Both the position numbers and the translations under genes were made by a program. Shown piece by piece: positions 10,606-22,784 of a stretch of DNA of 64,000 bases. A model generated the notes under the pieces. That model had not been told where the DNA came from, ran no database searches, and worked only from the letters and a program-made list of their open reading frames with translations. The stretch is from Thysanoteuthis rhombus (taxonomy: Eukaryota; Mollusca; Cephalopoda; Oegopsida; Thysanoteuthidae), in the NCBI GenBank assembly GCA_963457665.1, contig OY735237.1, positions 3,615,322 to 3,679,321 of the forward strand, given 5' to 3'. The number at the start of each line of letters is the position of its first letter. Position 1 is the first letter of the stretch.

Positions 10606-11099
10606 TTAAACTAGTTTATTAGCTTCTACAACCACATGTGCACCATAGTAGGTATCCTCAACAAGATCATCTTGTCAAAGGCATGTTATCTGTAACAATG
10701 TTGTTATGCTTAAGCTCAGAGCCTTGGTTTTGTATATGCACCATATTTGAGGATAATATTTCTCTCTCTCTCTCTCAAGATTAATTCAGGAATGCACCTT
10801 TTGAGTCAAAGTTAGTAGAAAGATCAATATTCCAATTTGAATCTACCGACCTCTGGTTCAATTTCACTGAAACCCTAAAATTCACCCAACGCAAAGGAGA
10901 GTTGAGGGAATTCTCCCCTGATTGAAAACCTCTGATTTGGAGTGGTTAGCAGGCGTGAATTCAAGGGGTATGGACCCACCACCTGCTTGAGCCGAACACA
11001 ATTTTAAAAAAATAAAATTTCTAGATAAGTAATCATAAAACTAACCTTAAAAGCAAGAATTTATATCCATTGTTAAATCAACAGATGAAGTAGGAAAAA
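10606..11099. other. No gene seen; short (TC)n and a SINE-like patch
   Basis: A TCTCTCTC run lies near 10763. A patch at 10940-10990 (GGAGTGGTTAGCAGGCGTG, then GAATTCAAGGGGTATGG) resembles tRNA-like heads elsewhere in the window. No coding content. Confidence 0.4.
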
Positions 11100-11445
11100 C
11101 AAAAGAAGGGGCTGGACTTCATGCTGTCTGGAGCAGCCTGCCAAAATTCTCATGTAAAATAATTTTCCGTGCATCATATGAAACTATGGCTTTGAAATAT
11201 TTCAGTTACTTCTCTTCAGTGTTGCCAATTTGGATATCATATGTCTAAATTTAGTTTTTTCATACAAAAGAGCTATAATCTGTAAACTTGATTTCATTGT
11301 ATGACTTGAGAAATCTAATCCGGAACACTCAACACTGCACTGCCTTATATGCTGACTGTTATATCCGGTGAATGTTAACTTCATACAATGACCAGTTGTC
11401 AAGTAATCGTGGTGCGTACACACAGACACACAAACAAACAGATAT
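11100..11445 (+). repeat. Dispersed repeat family B, copy 2
   Basis: Sense copy with the 'AGCAGCCTGCC' block, 'CAGTTACTTCTCTTCAGTG', 'TTGCCAATTTGGATATC', 'TATATCCGGTGAATG', 'CAATGACCAGTTGTCAAG' and the tail ACACACAGACACACAAAC. One of the better preserved copies. Confidence 0.7.
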
Positions 11446-13642
11446 ATCTTCAGGGACTGTTCCTTTTACTCAGCATGCATTTCATTGTGGGAATTATATT
11501 TGAACCGCTGGATTTGAATACAGAGTGTTATCAGGAAATTGGAGAGAAAACATGAAAAAAATTCTGACTTCAATTAGATAAGTAGTAAAAATTATACAAA
11601 AATCTAATAAATAGTTGATATTTTGTAATTTTAAAATATCTAAGTGTATGTGTGCGTGTTGAAGTTTTCACAAATTTTGTTACGTAAAGAGACGTTTCTT
11701 TTTTAATTCCAAGAAATTTTAGCCGAGGCGTTTTTTCTAAATATCTTTGGTTCTACAAGGTGTACTATCACAATTCTATCTTAGATTTTTTCTCTGAATC
11801 TTTGTTCATATTAATGAGATAAAGATTCTAATGATGAAATTGAATTTTATACAATTTTCAAGTTGCCGTTAGGCCGAGTGACTCTAATCCCATAATGCAT
11901 TGAACAAAAGCTGATTAAGGGTAGAAATGACAGTGAATGGAAACTTCATAAACCTTCCATTCTAATTAAGATGGTCTAATATTCAATTCATTAAGAAACA
12001 AAAATGTTGGATGTTTTCAATTGACAAAGTTTATTAATTGAATCTTGGATCTACTGATTTTACATGAGTGACGGAGACAACGACAATATTCAACATAATT
12101 GGTGGAGATGACTACAATATTCAACACAAGAAGTGAAGACTACCGTAATGACAAGAATTACAGACAAAAAATACAAACATTCAAAGAGTTTTTCAGACAA
12201 TCACTCGTTCTTCTCATCTTTGTTGTTCACACAACATTTTCACTGATCCATTTAACAAGCATTTCAAGATGTTCTACCTGTATTTAAGGAGAGGGACTCT
12301 TTTTTCCAATACTCTCAAGTAATGGCAAACAGATTTTTTTTTTTTTTTTCTAATTAATCAGCAGTACTTGAAGCGAAGGTTACAAATGTTTTCAACTCCG
12401 TTCTTTGTTAAAGAATTCCATACAATGTTCCTGTTGAGCAGCAAAAGCTACATTGAGTTGAAATCAACACGTTTGATACACTTAACCAACACAATCATGA
12501 ATACCAGTTTTTTTGCTTTTCAACTGCATTCTTTGTTCATTATTCAGACTCAAAATTATTTTGACTTCCTCCCAGAGACAACAGTGTACAACTTTCTCCC
12601 TCCGGATGTGGTCAGCCATACCAGATTTTTCCAATTCACCTTTGGTTACGGATTTTTTTATTGTTTGAATCTGACTTCAAGGCAACTTTGGGTATTCTTT
12701 CAAAAAGCCTTGCTGTTTTAAAGCCCGATCTTAGTTTTGAGAATGTATTGCTTGGATGTTATGTAATCGACTAAAAGCACCCCTGGCTTTTTAAAGACAG
12801 ACCATGATGTCTTTTTGGATGCCATTGTCACTGCTCAAGAGGCTTCTGAGGTAAGTGAAATCTCCAGTGCTCTTAAATGTCTTATTAGTGGTAATTGGGG
12901 CAACTGTTGGAGCATTTCCTTTCATTGTGTGTTTACAAGATTTTCTGTTGGCATTTTCTAAAAAATTCAAGCCAAATATTTCATACTGGAGGAGCTTTCC
13001 ATCTTAAATGTGCATTGTCAAATTAGATATTTGAATAACTCTTTCTTGATAGGAAATGCTGTGGAAAGGTTAATCTATAATATATTTTGGTATTTTGGTA
13101 CTAATACAAGAGTGGGATCCAAACAACTCAAAAAAATAAGTTATTCACATTGAATGTTTCTTTTTTCAAATTTTCGAGGCCAGACCTGCATGTATACAAT
13201 TCCTTACAAAAAAACTTCTGGGTCTGAGAAACATAACTGGATATACACTAAAGATATTTTTAATCTAATTCTTATCAATGAAGTATTATATATCATTATT
13301 GATAATTTCTATGTGTAATTTTTTTTCTCAGTTATTTGGACTAGTATTAATAATGATATTCCTTCAAACATTTTCAGACACAAATTTAACAGGATTATCA
13401 CTTGTAGGAGCTCCTTTATGACTTCCTCCATTAATGGAAATTTCTAACCTTCAGATGGCTTTTCTTCTGTATGTGCTCACAAAATTTTACACGAATATTA
13501 CAAGTGTTCACCTGCATCTTTTCTCAAACTCAATAAATCTGAAGACTTAAACCCATAAGTATCGCAAGACATACCCTTTGAGCTGCAGGTTTGGACTCGA
13601 TAATAACATGGCATTGTAATAGAAATTCTATACCATGCACCT
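11446..13642. other. No gene seen; family F repeat patch
   Basis: AT-rich with only short frames. A patch at about 12560-12680 (GACTTCCTCCCAGAG.., 'GTGGTCAGCCATACCAGAT', TTTGGTTACGGATTTTTT) matches a diverged block at 46465-46560 and marks a dispersed repeat (family F). A 117-codon frame at 12368-12721 overlaps this repeat and shows no domain. Confidence 0.45.
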
Positions 13643-13648
13643 TTTATT
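13643..13648 (-). terminator. Possible poly(A) signal of the 10-finger gene
   Basis: TTTATT on the + strand (AATAAA on -), about 185 bp downstream of the stop codon at 13834. It is a canonical hexamer at a plausible distance, unverified by transcripts. Confidence 0.4.
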
Positions 13649-13833
13649 TTTTGCTTTCTTTTCAAATTTGACCACTCTTCAAATCATTAATAATGGACAA
13701 CATCACACTGGTAATCTGTGTGAACATGGCAAGGATATGTGCTACTGACCACCTGACTTTTCTTTGATCTGAAGCTAGTGTCCTGTTGCCCCAAGGTAAG
13801 GAGTAGAAGTAAACTTATATCATTCTGAATCTA

Positions 13834-14775
13834 CTAACAATTAACTGAATTGTTAATGTGTTTCAACATGTGCTTTTGCAGATAAGCATTTCGAGAAAAG
13901 TTGGAACCACAAACCTCACAGCTGTAGGGTTTTTCTGCAGTATGTTTCTTCATGTGTTCCTTCAAATTGGATCTTTGTGTAAACCTTGATTCACAAATTG
14001 TACATGGAAATGGTTTTTCTCCTGTGTGTATCCGCATGTGTTGCGTTAAACTTGAATTTTGAGAAAATTTAGCACTACAAATGTCGCACTGGAAAGGTTT
14101 TTCACCAGTGTGTGTTTGCATGTGGCTTTTGAGGTAGTCACTTCGTGAAAAGGCTGTGCCACAAACTTGACATTGAAAGGGCTTCTCTCCAGTGTGTGTT
14201 TGCATATGTTTTTTCAATGTAGATTTGTCAGAAAATTTTGACTCACAAGTGTCACATTCAAATGGTTTTTCTCCTGTATGGGTTCGAACATGAGTTGCTA
14301 AATTTGCTTTAACAGCGAAATTTGCTCCACATATCACACAGTGAAATGGTTTCTCTCCTGTGTGTATACGCATGTGTTTTCCTAAATTTGAGTTTTCTGA
14401 AAATTTCGACCCACAAATCCCACAGTGGAATGGTTTTTCACCAGTGTGCGTTTTCATGTGGCTCCGGAGTATTCCACTTCGCGAGAATTTAGATCCACAT
14501 ATTTGACAAATGAAAGGTTTTTCTCCAGTATGCGTTTGCATGTGTGTCCTCAAACTTGAGCTTACTGCAAATTTTGATCCGCAAATCTGACAACCGTATG
14601 GTTTTTCTCCAGTGTGTGTCCTTGTGTGTCGAGTTAAATCAGAACTGGATAAAAATTGTTTCTTACACACTTTACAAGTAAAACTCTTTTTTCCAGTCTT
14701 TGTAGCATGAAGGGAGTCATCGGAGGAATTGGATTCACTTGTCTTAGAAGTTAATTTTTTTGCAGGCGTCGCCAT
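13834..14775 (-). CDS. C2H2 zinc-finger protein with 10 tandem fingers
   Basis: Intronless 313-aa ORF. A Ser/Lys-rich N-terminus of about 31 residues (MATPAKKLTSKTSESNSSDD..) precedes ten C-x2-C-x12-H-x3-H fingers at 28-residue spacing from F32 to H306, then INNSVNC and stop. Every linker is TGEKPF/Y except the last, TAEKPY, so the array looks intact and competent for DNA binding. Start: the ATG has G at +4 (CAATATGGCG), and the upstream frame is closed by an in-frame TAA about 85 bp earlier. There is no effector domain (KRAB, BTB, SCAN or ZAD). It resembles the 14-finger protein (CxICGSKFS-type fingers), which suggests a common lineage, but finger order and helices differ. Predicted nuclear transcription factor, targets unknown. 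Confidence 0.93.
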   Translation of the reverse strand: MATPAKKLTSKTSESNSSDDSLHATKTGKKSFTCKVCKKQFLSSSDLTRHTRTHTGEKPYGCQICGSKFAVSSSLRTHMQTHTGEKPFICQICGSKFSRSGILRSHMKTHTGEKPFHCGICGSKFSENSNLGKHMRIHTGEKPFHCVICGANFAVKANLATHVRTHTGEKPFECDTCESKFSDKSTLKKHMQTHTGEKPFQCQVCGTAFSRSDYLKSHMQTHTGEKPFQCDICSAKFSQNSSLTQHMRIHTGEKPFPCTICESRFTQRSNLKEHMKKHTAEKPYSCEVCGSNFSRNAYLQKHMLKHINNSVNC

Positions 14776-14779
14776 ATTG
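14764..14779 (-). promoter_or_regulatory. YY1-like motif over the start codon of the 10-finger gene
   Basis: The start context reads CAATATGGCGACG on the - strand, close to the AAnATGGCG(G/C)C consensus of YY1. Overlap of YY1 sites with start codons is known for some housekeeping genes. Here it may equally be a good start context by chance. Confidence 0.25.
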
Positions 14780-15249
14780 AAAAAGTACGGTTCAAATTTA
14801 TTGTATCTACCTTTGTGAGTTTGAAATTTTTTCTTTTTATTTCCTTAAGGAAATTTTATAGTCGAAAATCTTTGTTGATTCCTGAAGAATGTTTCTGGAT
14901 ACTGTTTATAGAATCAAATCTGACAGAATGAAAGCTTGGGAGACCCATTTCCTTGGCTGAAGTTGCATTAACATCACATTATTCACAGACAACCCATGAA
15001 TCTGCAAGTATAAAAGTACATTTTTAAGATTCTTTCTCATGATATACACTTAAGAGCAACTGAAACCATTAGAATTTTTCAATCATTTTATTTTCATGAT
15101 GTCAACAAACACAGAACATTTTTTCAAATCAAAGCTTGTTTCTCAATCATCAAATACCGATTACCTCTCTAACAGAGTTTTTCCGATTGCCTTCAAGCTT
15201 CATGCATTAAAACTGATCAAGAATCAGATGTTTGTGTTGCTTTTTTGAA
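14776..15249. other. 5' flank of the 10-finger gene; nothing else seen
   Basis: AT-rich DNA without a TATA box at a convincing distance and without repeats I recognise. Confidence 0.4.
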
Positions 15250-15870
15250 GAGTAAAATGATAAAAAGATCTAAAAAATGGTAAATGTTTTAACAAAATAT
15301 GACCCATTTGAAGCAATAACATCTTCTACAGATTCTCTGATGATAATATGCCATCTCTACAAAATTCTTCAGGTTTAATTAATTCAGTAAAAGCATAAAT
15401 TATGGCTTTCCTACCATTGAACCATTTATAACAGACATGAAATTCAAAATATTTGAATAGAAGATAAACCATAGGAGAAATGTCAGATGAATATGGAGGA
15501 TGCTGCAAGACATCATATCTCATTTCACTAGGCCTCCACACAGCTTTCAGCTGTGTGATCTGACATCGTCATCAAGCATTTCATTCAATGTAGGACCAAT
15601 TTTTCCCATTCCTTCTGCCATGATGACACAATATGGTTGCTGTTGAAGTTATGTAGTCTCCAGAGAGTGCTCGGCCATTGTTCGTGCCGTGAAGAATTCT
15701 TCATCAACAAAAACAGGTTTGGGCCTCCCTTGAGGTTTACTGAACTGACACTGTACAGTTCACATTCCAAATGCTTTGTTGACGTTAGTAACTTGAGTAG
15801 CATTCTGTCCTAATTTGAAATCATGCTTGAAAAATAGTCTTTCTGGATAGACAATAGCTTTTAAGAACTC
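15250..15870 (-). mobile_element. Degenerate mariner (irritans-like), internally deleted, copy 1
   Basis: On the - strand the C-terminal block reads 'YDVLQHPPYSSDISPMVYLL' then 'FKYFEFHVCYKWFNGRKAII' and 'FTELIKPEEFCRDGI', which are the PHPPYSPDLSPxDYHxFKHL and C-terminal motifs of mariner transposases. Upstream, 15585-15870 carries N-terminal traces (FKHDFKLGQNATQ, VTNVNKAF). The DNA-binding and first catalytic segments between them are missing. It shares this architecture with the copy at 25540-26215. Dead element. Confidence 0.78.
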
Positions 15871-15983
15871 AAAATCCTCCAATAATAATAGTTTATATCC
15901 CTATGTATATAGAATATACGAAAATGCAATCAAATTGGTAAATCTTTCACTTGTACCATTATTCTCTATTAATAAAATAAAAC

Positions 15984-16014
<31 letters not shown>

Positions 16015-17009
16015 ACCTAATATTTTTTTAAAGAATTTATCAAATCATACCATTATACATACAAACAACGTTAAAGGCAACTAGTTATGCATTAAAGCTA
16101 AATACCGAAACATAGCACGTTGAATTGCTTGTTTTTTCATTGAGTTTCTACTGACAATTTGCTTACGTATTTCTTTAATGGGATGAGACACTATTTTCCA
16201 CTGTAAACAATTCAATACTATCAATAAATGACTTTTTGTCATTAATGCTGGACTGATTACCAATAATGGTGTCTGTACGTGCAGTGACAATCAACAAAGC
16301 AAATACTATGATTTACTGCAACACGATTCTTTAGACAATTGTATACTTTCTGTCTACCTATAATTACTGCATTTAATTGTATACGATGCGAGAAATTCAA
16401 TTTAGAAAATCAGCGTCAAAATTGATGGGGGGAGGGGGCACCATTACACTCAGTTGTAAGAAAAAAATGAGCTAATCTTTGCTCTGATGTACATAAACCT
16501 ATGGTAGTGCTCAACCAGCATAGAGAAGCTCCAAAAAGTAAGATTAATCAATTAAAGAGTACAGTTAAACAATACATACATAAGAAATCAATGCCGTACT
16601 GAAATTAAAAGCATTTATTTTGTGTTTTTAAAAAATTAAAACTTCTATCTACCACCTTGGATTCTGGATCCATTATTTCCTGTCGTACTTGGACGAGATA
16701 ATGATGTGGAATAACAAAGGAAGAATTAATGGCTTCTAATTTCATTCTCCAAACCAAACATTAGCAAAAACGATTACATATAAAATTGTTTATTATTGAT
16801 ACTAGAAAAAATGCGGTTCGTATTGCATGAAATCTAAATGTTATTATCAAATCTGTGAGAATATCCCCATTCTCAAAAAGGTTGAAAAAGTTTTTTTACA
16901 AAAATTAGAAAAAAAAAAAAAAAAAAACGTTTTTAGAAGGGGTCTTGTGGAGTACCGGCGCCGATATTCCAGTCAGAAGATAAAAAACGACATAATCAAG
17001 AATGCTGGA

Positions 17010-17042
<33 letters not shown>

Positions 17043-17183
17043 ACAGGAAAGAACTTTGCCATCTTTGATGGCTACGGTGGTTCAAGTAAAGAACTATAAG
17101 AATGAATACAATTATCACACAATAAATGAAAAATAATTCAATAAATCGAAAAAAAAAACTATGAAAAGAGACAAAAAAATGAG

Positions 17184-17232
<49 letters not shown>

Positions 17233-18718
17233 GACAGAGACAGAGACAGACGGATAGATTGATAGATAGATTCCCCTAATCTTATTAGAGATGGCATTCG
17301 TATATGTGTGCGATATTATTGGGTGATTGTTCCATCAATTCAGAGTGATCCCCCTTCCTAGGTTGTCATAACAGGAAATATCGCACTTAAATGATTTAAT
17401 CAATAAATTTAAATACTATAATTCATCCAAAAGAAGAGGAGTGAGACTCTTACCTAAAAATTTTCTTAGTTTTTTTTTTTCTCCGGTTTTTCCCCACTGG
17501 CTCCACATCTTCACAAATCAATTCACTAACTGCATTTTATGATGAAATAATTTCGCGACAAAGTCACCTTTTTCAGCAACATTAAAGATTAAGACAACGA
17601 ATAAAGGAAATATTGGAAAAAAAAGAAGTTGAAAGAATAATGACCATAAAATACAAGATAATCCGTTCTTCTTACTTGAAAAGGGTTACAAAGAAAATTG
17701 ACGGTGTATACGGAAAATGTCCCTGTAAAATAAAGTTCCTCAAAGATGATGCAAGACGTCTTCACAATATTAACTCTGGTTGAGATTTGTAAGTTCTATC
17801 AAAGCCTAAAACCCCCATTGAAATTTTTTGGGGGGAAATTTGTTGTACTTTCAATCAATAAAGCCTCTCTTATCTTTGGGAAAAGTGTCAGTTTTGACAA
17901 AAAAAAAAAAAAACAGCAATTTTTTTTTCTTTTTTCGGGATTTTTTTCGATTTTGAGAATATATAATACGGTTCATACTAAACACTTGACGTATGTAATT
18001 GAATACTTATTCATTTAATCTGAAAATAAGACATCTTTTTATCAAATTTTTGCTAGTAATTCTTTTGTTTTTGTCTATGTCTTGATCATATAGACTCAAG
18101 CTACTGCGTGTCAGGCTATTTATTTATTGATTACCACTCATGTGTAGAATACAGGGTGACCGTTCATTTTAAACCTAGTACGTCTCAACCCAGATCGTCT
18201 GAACTATTATGAATCTAATTTTCTCAACAATTTTGTGTAAAAAATATTGGAATTTGAAGAGTAGATAATTTTTTTTCACAAAGCCCAGGATAATTCTATT
18301 TTTTAAAATCTTATACAGTATTTTATATTGTTAAGACACTGGAAATCGCACAATAAATAAAATGAAAATGAAATTGAATACAAAGTGAAATTATTTTTTT
18401 AAATTCTGATATTGTTATATTTTTAAAGCACTTTTATTATATGAAAATAATATTTTTCATTGCAGAAATTTCAGAAAATCTTTAGATACAAACCTTACAT
18501 CCTTTTAATGTTTACAAATGGACAGCTTTTAATGCTGTTAATTTTCTGTAAATATTCATTTCTGAAGAAGGGAGATTACTCTTTAATCCAAATTTGATCG
18601 TTATCTCCTTTTACAAATGTTACAGACAGAAAACATAGTACTTAATTTGGCGTATTATGTAAGTAGATGGTGGGAAAATACTATCGGATCACAGTAGATA
18701 TACAAATGGCCAGCCTGA
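15871..18718. other. No gene seen; microsatellites
   Basis: Contains (TA)n at 15987-16014, (CA)8(TA)9 at 17010-17043, a ~45-bp (TA)n at 17185-17230, poly-A near 16910 and poly-T near 17465. No coding content is supported; short frames through these tracts are composition artefacts. Confidence 0.5.
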
Positions 18719-19650
18719 CCAACCAGTCTAGTAGGCTACAGATTCTTCTCTCTTTGTTTATCTGTGTGTTTCTCCACATGTTCTTGGTTACATTTTGGGG
18801 CCCACGACCTTGAAAATTTGCATGAGTTCACCACTAGACAACATTTAAAATTTTTTTTTTTTTTTTCAAGAATGAGCTTTCCCTGGTCTCCATGGTTGTT
18901 TTGGAGCATCAAAACACAATTCTTGAGCTGGTATTTTTTTTTTTAGATAATTTCAGATAGAAGATTCATTTTTTAGAAATAATATTAGAAAAAAGATCTT
19001 TTTAGAAAGAAATCTATTCATTTAGACAATTTTAGATGAAAAATCTATTTTTTAAAGATGATTTTAGATTTATTTCAAGATAAATCTAAATAAAAGATCT
19101 ATTTTTTTGATGATTTTAGATAATTCGTCTATTCTTTTGAATAAGTCTAGATGAAAGATCCATTTCTTAAAAATAATTTTCGATAGAAGATCTATTCTTT
19201 AGATAAGGATCTACTTATTTAGATAATTTTAGATAGAAAAATCTATTTTAAAGATTATTTTAGATTTATTTTTAGATAGTTCTAGATAGAAGATCTATTT
19301 TCCAGATAATTTAGATAGAAGATCTATATTTTTAAGATAATTCTAGATGAAAGATATATTTTTTGGACAATTTTATATAATTGATCTTTTTTTAAGATAA
19401 TTTCCGATGAATCTATTTTTAGATAACTTTAGATAAAAGATCTATTTTTTAGATAATTTTAGATAGAAGATCTATTTTTTGAGGTAGTTTTAGATAAAAG
19501 ATATATTTTTTCGATAGTTTTAGATGAAAGATCTATTTTTTAGATAATTTTAGATAAAAGATCTATTTTTTTAGAGGACTTTGCATTATTAGTCTGATAC
19601 ACGCATGGGCTATGGTGATTAATTCATACAATGTACAGATATCCTAAATT
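18719..19650 (+). repeat. Dispersed repeat family G, copy 1, with expanded minisatellite
   Basis: The left part (18719-18940: 'AGATTCTTCTCTCTTTGTTT', 'GGGGCCCACGACCTTGAAAA', 'GAGCTGGTATTTTT') and right part (19580-19650: 'CTGATACACGCATGGGCTAT', GGTGATT) match a second copy at 41810-42110. In that copy the two parts are joined by roughly one GATAAAGGGTCTATTTTTT-type unit. Here they are separated by a ~630-bp tandem array. Confidence 0.75.
18942..19578 (+). repeat. AT-rich minisatellite, unit about 30-40 bp
   Basis: Roughly 18 diverged units of the form TTTTAGATA(A/G)AAGATCTA then TTTTTTAGATAA. AGATCTAT recurs throughout. The right-hand units (19430-19570) are the most alike, suggesting recent expansion at that end. 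It lies inside family G copy 1. No reading frame is maintained. Confidence 0.85.
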
Positions 19651-19800
19651 TTCAAAAAGTAAAAACCCATTGTAAAAATATCAGTTAGTGTAGGGCATCT
19701 AACATAGGGTAAAATTTGGCAAGCCTTTGTTAGTGAGTTTCATCATTATAAGCACCTCTTGAAGTTAAGTTTAGTAAATATTGTTTGTATTTGCTTGACT

Positions 19801-20078
19801 TATTTTGACTAGTTTTTTTTCCTTCATCCTTTTCAGTTACTTTTTATCGCAACTTTAAATCTGACCCTTTTCCAACAGCAACAAATAAACAGTGTGATTG
19901 GAAAATAAAGAGTGAGCCCTTGGTGAGAATGGAAGTCACACCCTCTAGCCAGAGGGGTCCAGTATATGCCTGGCTACTTTTTAACCATTCAGTCATGGGG
20001 ACTTTACAGTTTGATTCAAAGTGGTGATAAAAAAGTAACTGAAAATTAGGATGAAGGTAAAAAAACTGGTCCAAATTA
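19801..20078. repeat. Foldback (long inverted repeat), arms about 60 bp
   Basis: Left arm 19801-19864 and right arm 20013-20078 are near-complementary. The left contains CCTTCATCC and TTTCAGTTACTTTTTATCGC; the right contains their complement, GTAACTGAAAATTAGGATGA and AAGG. The ~150-bp spacer has no coding potential. It is MITE-like in architecture; no target-site duplication was established. Confidence 0.7.
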
Positions 20079-20524
20079 AAAGTAATGTTGCAATACTTCA
20101 TCCAAGAATAAGATTTGGAAAATTATTGATTTTGTTGCATTGAAATTTCCATTTTGGAAAAACAATGCAAAGTTGCTAGTGACTAAATACTGGTTTTGGT
20201 AAATATGTTCTAATCTTGTGAACATTTTCTATTTCATCAGAATTAGAAAAGATTTTGGAAATTCTATGGGGCTTGGATGAGTTGCTGTGAGCAGTAGTCC
20301 CTTTGAATACCTTTGTATACTATCTGTTTTACTGGTAAATACAATAAGAAACTAGAAACAATTGTAATATACTGTATATTAGTGGTTTATAGTGTTTTGT
20401 ATCTTAGGTGTGCTGTTTGTTATGGCTTCACAAAAACGTAAAAATATTTTAGTGTTTGTAAAAAGCAATGTACAGTTGAAGCAGTTTTGGCATAATGTAG
20501 GGAAGGTGGTCTCACTCGATCATA

Positions 20525-20634
20525 GAAATAAGAGAATTAATCAAAGAAAAACAGAATTTAGATTAAACGCTATCATAAGCAGATGATAGTGTCCGATCTG
20601 AATTTTGTTTTTCTCTCATTAATTCTCTTATTTC
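20525..20634. repeat. Compact hairpin: 52-bp arms, 6-nt loop
   Basis: Left arm 20525-20576 (GAAATAAGAGAATTAAT.. to ..GCTATCAT) pairs with right arm 20583-20634, with few mismatches and the loop AAGCAG. The total of 110 nt is in the size range of a small-RNA precursor, but the stem is longer and more perfect than a typical animal pre-miRNA. A MITE remnant is the simpler reading. Confidence 0.8.
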
Positions 20635-22254
20635 TTTTTAATTGTTTGCCATGTCGTTCAATAGCTTGCCGAGAGTGTGAAATTTCACAATTTATAATCA
20701 GGACCTCCTTTTCTACGTTGTACCGATCACTTCTGATATTGTGTGGTATGAAGAAGAAGTCATAGGAAGAAACTAAAGATGTGATTTATTTCATTACAAA
20801 ATGATAGTTAATATTTCCGCGTTCAAAAGTTAAATTCAATTCTAAATTCTAAATTAAAATACAGATAAAAGGAAACAAATAATTTTAAGCAATTGTTACC
20901 TTTCCTGTGTTAAATTCTAAATATGTTAGATTTTGTTACACTATACCCCAGAACAGCTTTTTTTCTCCACAAATTTTGAAATTTAAATGAAGAAGGATCA
21001 GAGCTAGGGAGTACTCAAAGAACACATACCTCTGCCAACGCTATTGTCACTAAAAGCTGAATGAAAAATCAGTTTGAAATAGTTATGATGCAGGGAAGGA
21101 AACTTTTTTTCAAATCCCAGTATCCAACGCAAAATTTGATAAATATTTCCATGGCCCATGGCCCACGCTTCCACAAAATTTAATTGAAATTTATTGGGAA
21201 CTTTTAGAGATATCTTACACTTCTATTCACTCATATAGGAGAAGAGATGGATTCATACCTCCCCCAAGTGCATTAGTGTGAAGTGAGTGCAAACTGTTTA
21301 AGTTTGAGTTTGAACTTGGTTCACCAAAATTTTTCAGCAAAAAGTGTTGTTGAAATTTTGACTTACACACAAGAATATACAGTTTTTTTTCTGCATTGTA
21401 TGCTGAAGGTATTTCATATTTAGTGAGCATAGCCTAGTTTGGTACAAGGCCACAATCGTGGAGTCCTCAGTGAGAATCAAACACATGAAACTAGTATATT
21501 AACCATCACTTTACAGGAAACACTCATGAAGAAACAGGAAAGCCTGCTACTGTACGCAAGATACACTCCCAGTAAAGACCAGGCAGTTGTGGGGAACGCA
21601 TGCTAAAACCTGGTACATTTTCTCACTAATATTTAGTAGAAACCAGAGATACCAATCTATCTATGTATAACTGAAATAATTTTGTGAATTATTGGAGTTC
21701 ATTTTAATGTTGAAAATCTCTGGTGAATTAAACCTATAAAAACTTCATTTTGCTGTCAAGAAACATGGATATAAACTGTGCAGCAGCCAGTATCAATAGA
21801 CTTTCTTTTTGCCTGTATTACAAATTCTATGCGTAAGAAATGTGTGCAGTACCAGGTTTTCCTGTAGCTATTAATCTTAGCCAAGACTGGCTCAAGGCCA
21901 GCATTGTGGAGCAATCTGACTCACTAGAATAGTTTGTGAGAACAGCTTACTAACCAAAACTAGGTCAGTAGTCAGCCAGGTGTATTAAAAATAGGTACTT
22001 AGTAAAAACAGGGTCAACTAGTTCAGTCAATAACTAAGTACCAGCTTTGTTGTTCAACTAGTATACTAAAATCTGTTCCACCTGTTGGTCATCAAGATAA
22101 CTCAAGAACACTTCAAAACAAGATTTTGAATATGGCAAATATTAGAAAAATTCTTTTAAGTACGTGTGATTTCACCCGTAGCAATCATGAATAAATACTA
22201 TAAGCAAAATGTTTTTCAAATTATTCTTCGTCTAACTACAAATGAAGAAATATC
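20635..22254. other. No gene seen
   Basis: AT-rich DNA with short frames only and no recognised domain or RNA gene. The stretch 19650-19800 and the gap 20079-20524 between the two foldbacks are equally featureless. Confidence 0.45.
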
Positions 22255-22640
22255 TGTTTTTTACTGCATGTGTGTGTATGCACAGCAATCACTCGACAAC
22301 TGGCCATTCTACAAAGTTGGCATTCTACATATATATTTGTCAATACACAAGGTAATGCTGAGACAAGTTTGAAGTTTTGGGGATTCATGGTTCTGGAGAA
22401 ATCTGATTAAAAATAGATGAAAGATAAAAAAAAGAATATAGATCTTTATCTGAATTTAAATATCTGAATTACCGACACTGAAGAGAAGTAATTGAAATAC
22501 TCTGAAGCTGTGGATTTGTATGACCGACGGAATATTATTTTACATGGCAGGCTGCTTCATATACGATAAAGGCTGGCTCTTTCCAAACATGGGCCCTTGG
22601 AACAGGCAATGCCCTTGTTGAAAAGAAAAAGTATTTGATC
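22255..22640 (-). repeat. Dispersed repeat family B, copy 3
   Basis: Reverse copy: GTGTGTATGCACAG tail, then 'CAATCACTCGACAACTGGCC' (complement of the CCAGTTGT..AAT block), down to the complement of CAGCCTGCC near 22545. It faces copy 4 at 22930. Confidence 0.65.
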
Positions 22641-22784
22641 TGAAACATTCCACTTCTGCTCATAGAATTTTAAAAAAAATATATGTTATAAGATGACAGA
22701 TATGACTTCCATCGTGACTAATAAAATCATGTTGATTTTTATTTCATTTTTGATATTTTTCAAATCTGCAGATTATTTGTGAGA

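Noticed and set aside
12368..12721. 117-codon + strand ORF
   Set aside because: It overlaps a dispersed repeat block also found near 46500, is low in complexity and shows no domain.
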